A DNA stretch of 8,511 nt from Syntrophomonas sp. Lineage in GTDB: Bacteria > Bacillota > Syntrophomonadia > Syntrophomonadales > Syntrophomonadaceae. How positions within the stretch are numbered: position 1 is the stretch's first letter; the number at the start of each line of letters is the position of its first letter. The stretch lies in contig JAQUUV010000082.1 of assembly GCA_028693695.1 (NCBI GenBank), positions 1 through 8,511 of the forward strand, read 5' to 3'. The translations under genes and the position numbers were made by a program. Of the stretch, positions 6,858-8,511 are shown one piece after another. The notes beneath the pieces are model-generated. The model had not been told where the DNA came from, ran no database searches, and worked only from the letters and a program-made list of their open reading frames with translations.

Positions 6858-7721
6858 ATGAAATCATGGAGAGTTAGAAAAATCACTAGTTTTCTGTTAG
6901 TAGGGTTATTGCTTTTAGGAGCAGCACTAGTATCTGGATGTAGTAAAAAAGATACCTCGGATACCACCAAGAATAATACCGCCGGAATGACCGGCACCTT
7001 GACCATTGCTGGATCCACATCAGTGCAGCCATTTAGTGAAGTATTGGCTGAGAAGTTAATGGCCAGCAACAAAGGCTTACAGATTAACGTCCAGGGTGGA
7101 GGTTCCAGTGTTGGGGTTGAGGCCGCTATTTCAGGAGCAGCCGGTCTGGGTTCCGCTTCGCGGGCGCTGACAGAGGATGAGAAGTCCAAAGGTGTGGTGG
7201 ATACGACCATTGCTTTAGATGGAATCGCGATTGTGGTTCACCCCTCCAATACTGTAAAAACATTAAAAACAGAAGATGTTATGAACATTTATCTGGGCAA
7301 CATCAAGAATTGGAAAGATGTTGGCGGTCCAGATGCTCCCATAACTGTTGTATCCAGAGAAGATGGTTCCGGTACCAGAGAAGCCTTCACCACCCTGGTA
7401 ATGAACAAAAAGGATATCATCAAAACCGCAATTATTCAGAATTCGACCGGAGCTGTAGCGACTACCGTGGCTGGTGATAAAGATGCCGTCGGCTATGTTT
7501 CCTTAGCGAGTATAAGCCAAAAGGTTAAAGCCGTATACATCGATGAAGTAGCCGCAACTGAAGCGAATGTAAAAGCAGGCAGCTACAAGCTGCAAAGGCC
7601 TTTCATCTATATAACAAAGGGTGCTCCGACTGGCCTGGCCAAAGAATTCATCGACTTCGTCCTAAGCCCCGAAGGACAGAAGATAATCGTTGATGAAGGT
7701 GCGGTCAGTATCAGCAAATAA
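6858..7721 (+). CDS. pstS: Phosphate ABC transporter substrate-binding lipoprotein PstS
   Basis: The 287-residue product has a lipoprotein signal peptide: a basic start (MKSWRVRK), a hydrophobic core (about 11-25) and the lipobox VSGC with lipidated C28. It would be anchored on the outer face of the membrane and deliver phosphate to PstC/PstA. Family motifs in order are AGSTSVQPF (51-59), GGSSVG (81-86), SRALTEDE (101-108), DGIAIVV (121-127), SREDGSGTREAF (166-177) and GYVSL (212-216). The SGTR stretch and the GSTS loop supply the usual phosphate-binding groups. The ATG at 6858 follows AGGGAGGG (6841-6848) by 9 bases. The length fits the short Gram-positive PstS class. A Pho-box promoter precedes it and pstC follows, so the assignment is firm. 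Confidence 0.95.
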   Translation: MKSWRVRKITSFLLVGLLLLGAALVSGCSKKDTSDTTKNNTAGMTGTLTIAGSTSVQPFSEVLAEKLMASNKGLQINVQGGGSSVGVEAAISGAAGLGSASRALTEDEKSKGVVDTTIALDGIAIVVHPSNTVKTLKTEDVMNIYLGNIKNWKDVGGPDAPITVVSREDGSGTREAFTTLVMNKKDIIKTAIIQNSTGAVATTVAGDKDAVGYVSLASISQKVKAVYIDEVAATEANVKAGSYKLQRPFIYITKGAPTGLAKEFIDFVLSPEGQKIIVDEGAVSISK

Positions 7722-7733
7722 CCTCAGACCGTC

Positions 7734-7839
7734 AAAAAAGCCCAATAGCTGCGTTATTAACGAAAGCCAGTTCAATCGACGTACCTTATGTACGCCTCAA
7801 TTACTGGCTTTCATTAATGCCTTGCTCTTGAACTTTTTT
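7734..7839 (+). repeat. Large imperfect palindrome between pstS and pstC, ending in T6
   Basis: Nested symmetric elements share a centre near 7787. The outermost pair is AAAAAAG (7734-7740) and CTTTTTT (7833-7839). Inside these are ATTAACGAAAGCCAGT (7756-7771) and ACTGGCTTTCATTAAT (7803-7818), which match at 15 of 16 positions, and at the tip CGTAC/GTACG (7780-7784 and 7790-7794) around CTTAT. The element starts 12 bases after the pstS stop. A long stem ending in T6 could act as a partial terminator that lowers pstC relative to pstS. The size and terminal symmetry also resemble a dispersed palindromic repeat or a small non-autonomous element. No flanking target duplication is obvious. Confidence 0.7.
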
Positions 7840-7870
7840 GCTCGCTCTGGCAGCTTGTCGATTTCTATCC

Positions 7871-7910
7871 TTTACAATTCTTTTACAATCCCTAAAGGCA
7901 AATTTAATAA
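7871..7910 (+). promoter_or_regulatory. pstC promoter with Pho box
   Basis: TTTACA (7871-7876) and TTTACA (7882-7887) are identical hexamers 11 bases apart, a textbook Gram-positive PhoP box. The second fits a -35, with TAATAA (7905-7910) as a -10 after 17 bases. Repeat-to-repeat and repeat-to-minus-10 distances equal those before pstS. This suggests that pstC and downstream pst genes have their own phosphate-responsive promoter beyond the palindrome, with a leader of about 110 bases. Confidence 0.6.
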
Positions 7911-8026
7911 ATATCCCCAACCGACTTAATAAACTAGTGATAATCTGTACTCAAAGACAGACTGAGATGGATTTGATCATAAAACCAACCCCAGCATAAC
8001 TCAACGATAGAGGGAAGGGAAGCAAA

Positions 8027-8511
8027 ATGAACCAAGCTAAGAATAGTGGGCTCAGCCACAGGGGCGAAAAATTAATAGAAAATGCCCTGATGTTCTGTGC
8101 TGCCCTTTTCATTATCGTAATTGCTTTGATCACCCTGTTCATTTTTGCCAGGGGTCTGCCCATATTGCTAAAGGTTGGTATAGGGGACTTTTTATTCAGT
8201 TCTGATTGGCGGCCTACAAAAGGCATGTTCGGGATATGGCCGATGTTTGTGGGTTCTCTGGCGGTGACCTCGGCTTCCATGCTATGGGCCGTACCTCTAG
8301 GGATTATAACCGCCATTTTCATGGCAGAGATTGCTCCTTTTCGGGTTGGAAGAATGCTAGGTAATTTGGTAGACTTGCTAGCCGGTATTCCTTCGGTTGT
8401 ATATGGGTTTGTGGGGCTTATTGTGATCGTTCCATTTATCCGTGACCTCCTCGGGGGTAACGGTCTAAGTGTATTAGCGGGTGGGATTATATTAGGAATC
8501 ATGATTCTTCC
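8027..8511 (+). CDS. pstC: Phosphate ABC transporter permease PstC (3' end outside window)
   Basis: The ATG at 8027 follows AGGGAAGGGAAG (8011-8022), a strong ribosome binding site. The frame stays open to the window end, giving 161 complete codons of a protein that usually has 290-320 residues. Membrane segments are visible at about 20-42, 73-100, 117-137 and 146-161. The PstC hallmarks are DFLFSSDWRPTKGMFGIWP (54-72), the PLGIITAIFMAEIAP stretch (90-104) and GIPSVVYGFVGL (120-131). PstC pairs with PstA to form the membrane channel that takes phosphate from PstS, powered by PstB. The order pstS then pstC predicts pstA, pstB and phoU downstream, which cannot be seen here. No frameshift is apparent. 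Confidence 0.93.
   Translation, partial: MNQAKNSGLSHRGEKLIENALMFCAALFIIVIALITLFIFARGLPILLKVGIGDFLFSSDWRPTKGMFGIWPMFVGSLAVTSASMLWAVPLGIITAIFMAEIAPFRVGRMLGNLVDLLAGIPSVVYGFVGLIVIVPFIRDLLGGNGLSVLAGGIILGIMIL

Noticed and set aside
6773..7210. - strand frame opposite the pstS start
   Set aside because: It is antisense to a clear PstS with signal peptide and family motifs, and has no recognisable product.
7690..7929. + strand frame overlapping the pstS end and the palindrome
   Set aside because: It starts inside pstS in another frame and covers the palindrome and Pho box; the product has no recognisable features.
7951..8502. - strand frame opposite pstC
   Set aside because: The + strand encodes an unmistakable PstC here, so this is a shadow frame.

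Overview
The window looks like a chromosomal segment of a low-to-moderate GC Gram-positive anaerobe, most likely a clostridial Firmicute (a Syntrophomonas- or Peptococcaceae-like lineage is a guess). The basis is a three-SLH surface protein, strong purine-rich ribosome binding sites, a lipoprotein-type PstS and Pho boxes of the Gram-positive TTTACA-N5-TTTACA type. All recognised genes lie on the + strand.

Region 1 (1-3783) is the 3' part of a very large secreted surface protein. It has two homologous blocks of BspA/LRR_5-type 23-residue leucine-rich repeats (about 1.25 kb each), then a Ser/Asn/Gly linker, a middle domain and three C-terminal SLH domains for cell-wall anchoring. Its start lies upstream of the window. 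Region 2 (3784-4204) is about 420 bases with no convincing gene but at least five hairpins, and a TATAAT-containing candidate promoter for the next operon.

Region 3 (4205-6662) is a two-component system: a PhoP/PhoB-type response regulator overlapping by 8 bases a PhoR-type histidine kinase with a full sensor-HAMP-PAS-HisKA-HATPase layout. Region 4 (6663-8511) starts the high-affinity phosphate transporter: the phosphate-binding lipoprotein PstS, then the permease PstC, which is cut off by the window end. Upstream of both pstS and pstC lie TTTACA-type direct repeats at 11-base spacing, with the same distance to a TTTAATA -10 region. This suggests that PhoP controls each gene separately. A roughly 106-base imperfect palindrome ending in T6 separates pstS from pstC.

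PhoR would sense phosphate limitation and phosphorylate PhoP, and PhoP would activate pstS and pstC-onward transcription for phosphate import. I see no sequence link between the surface protein and the phosphate genes. The most interesting structures are the twin Pho promoters, the pstS-pstC palindrome, the segmental duplication in the surface protein and the hairpin-dense gap before phoP.
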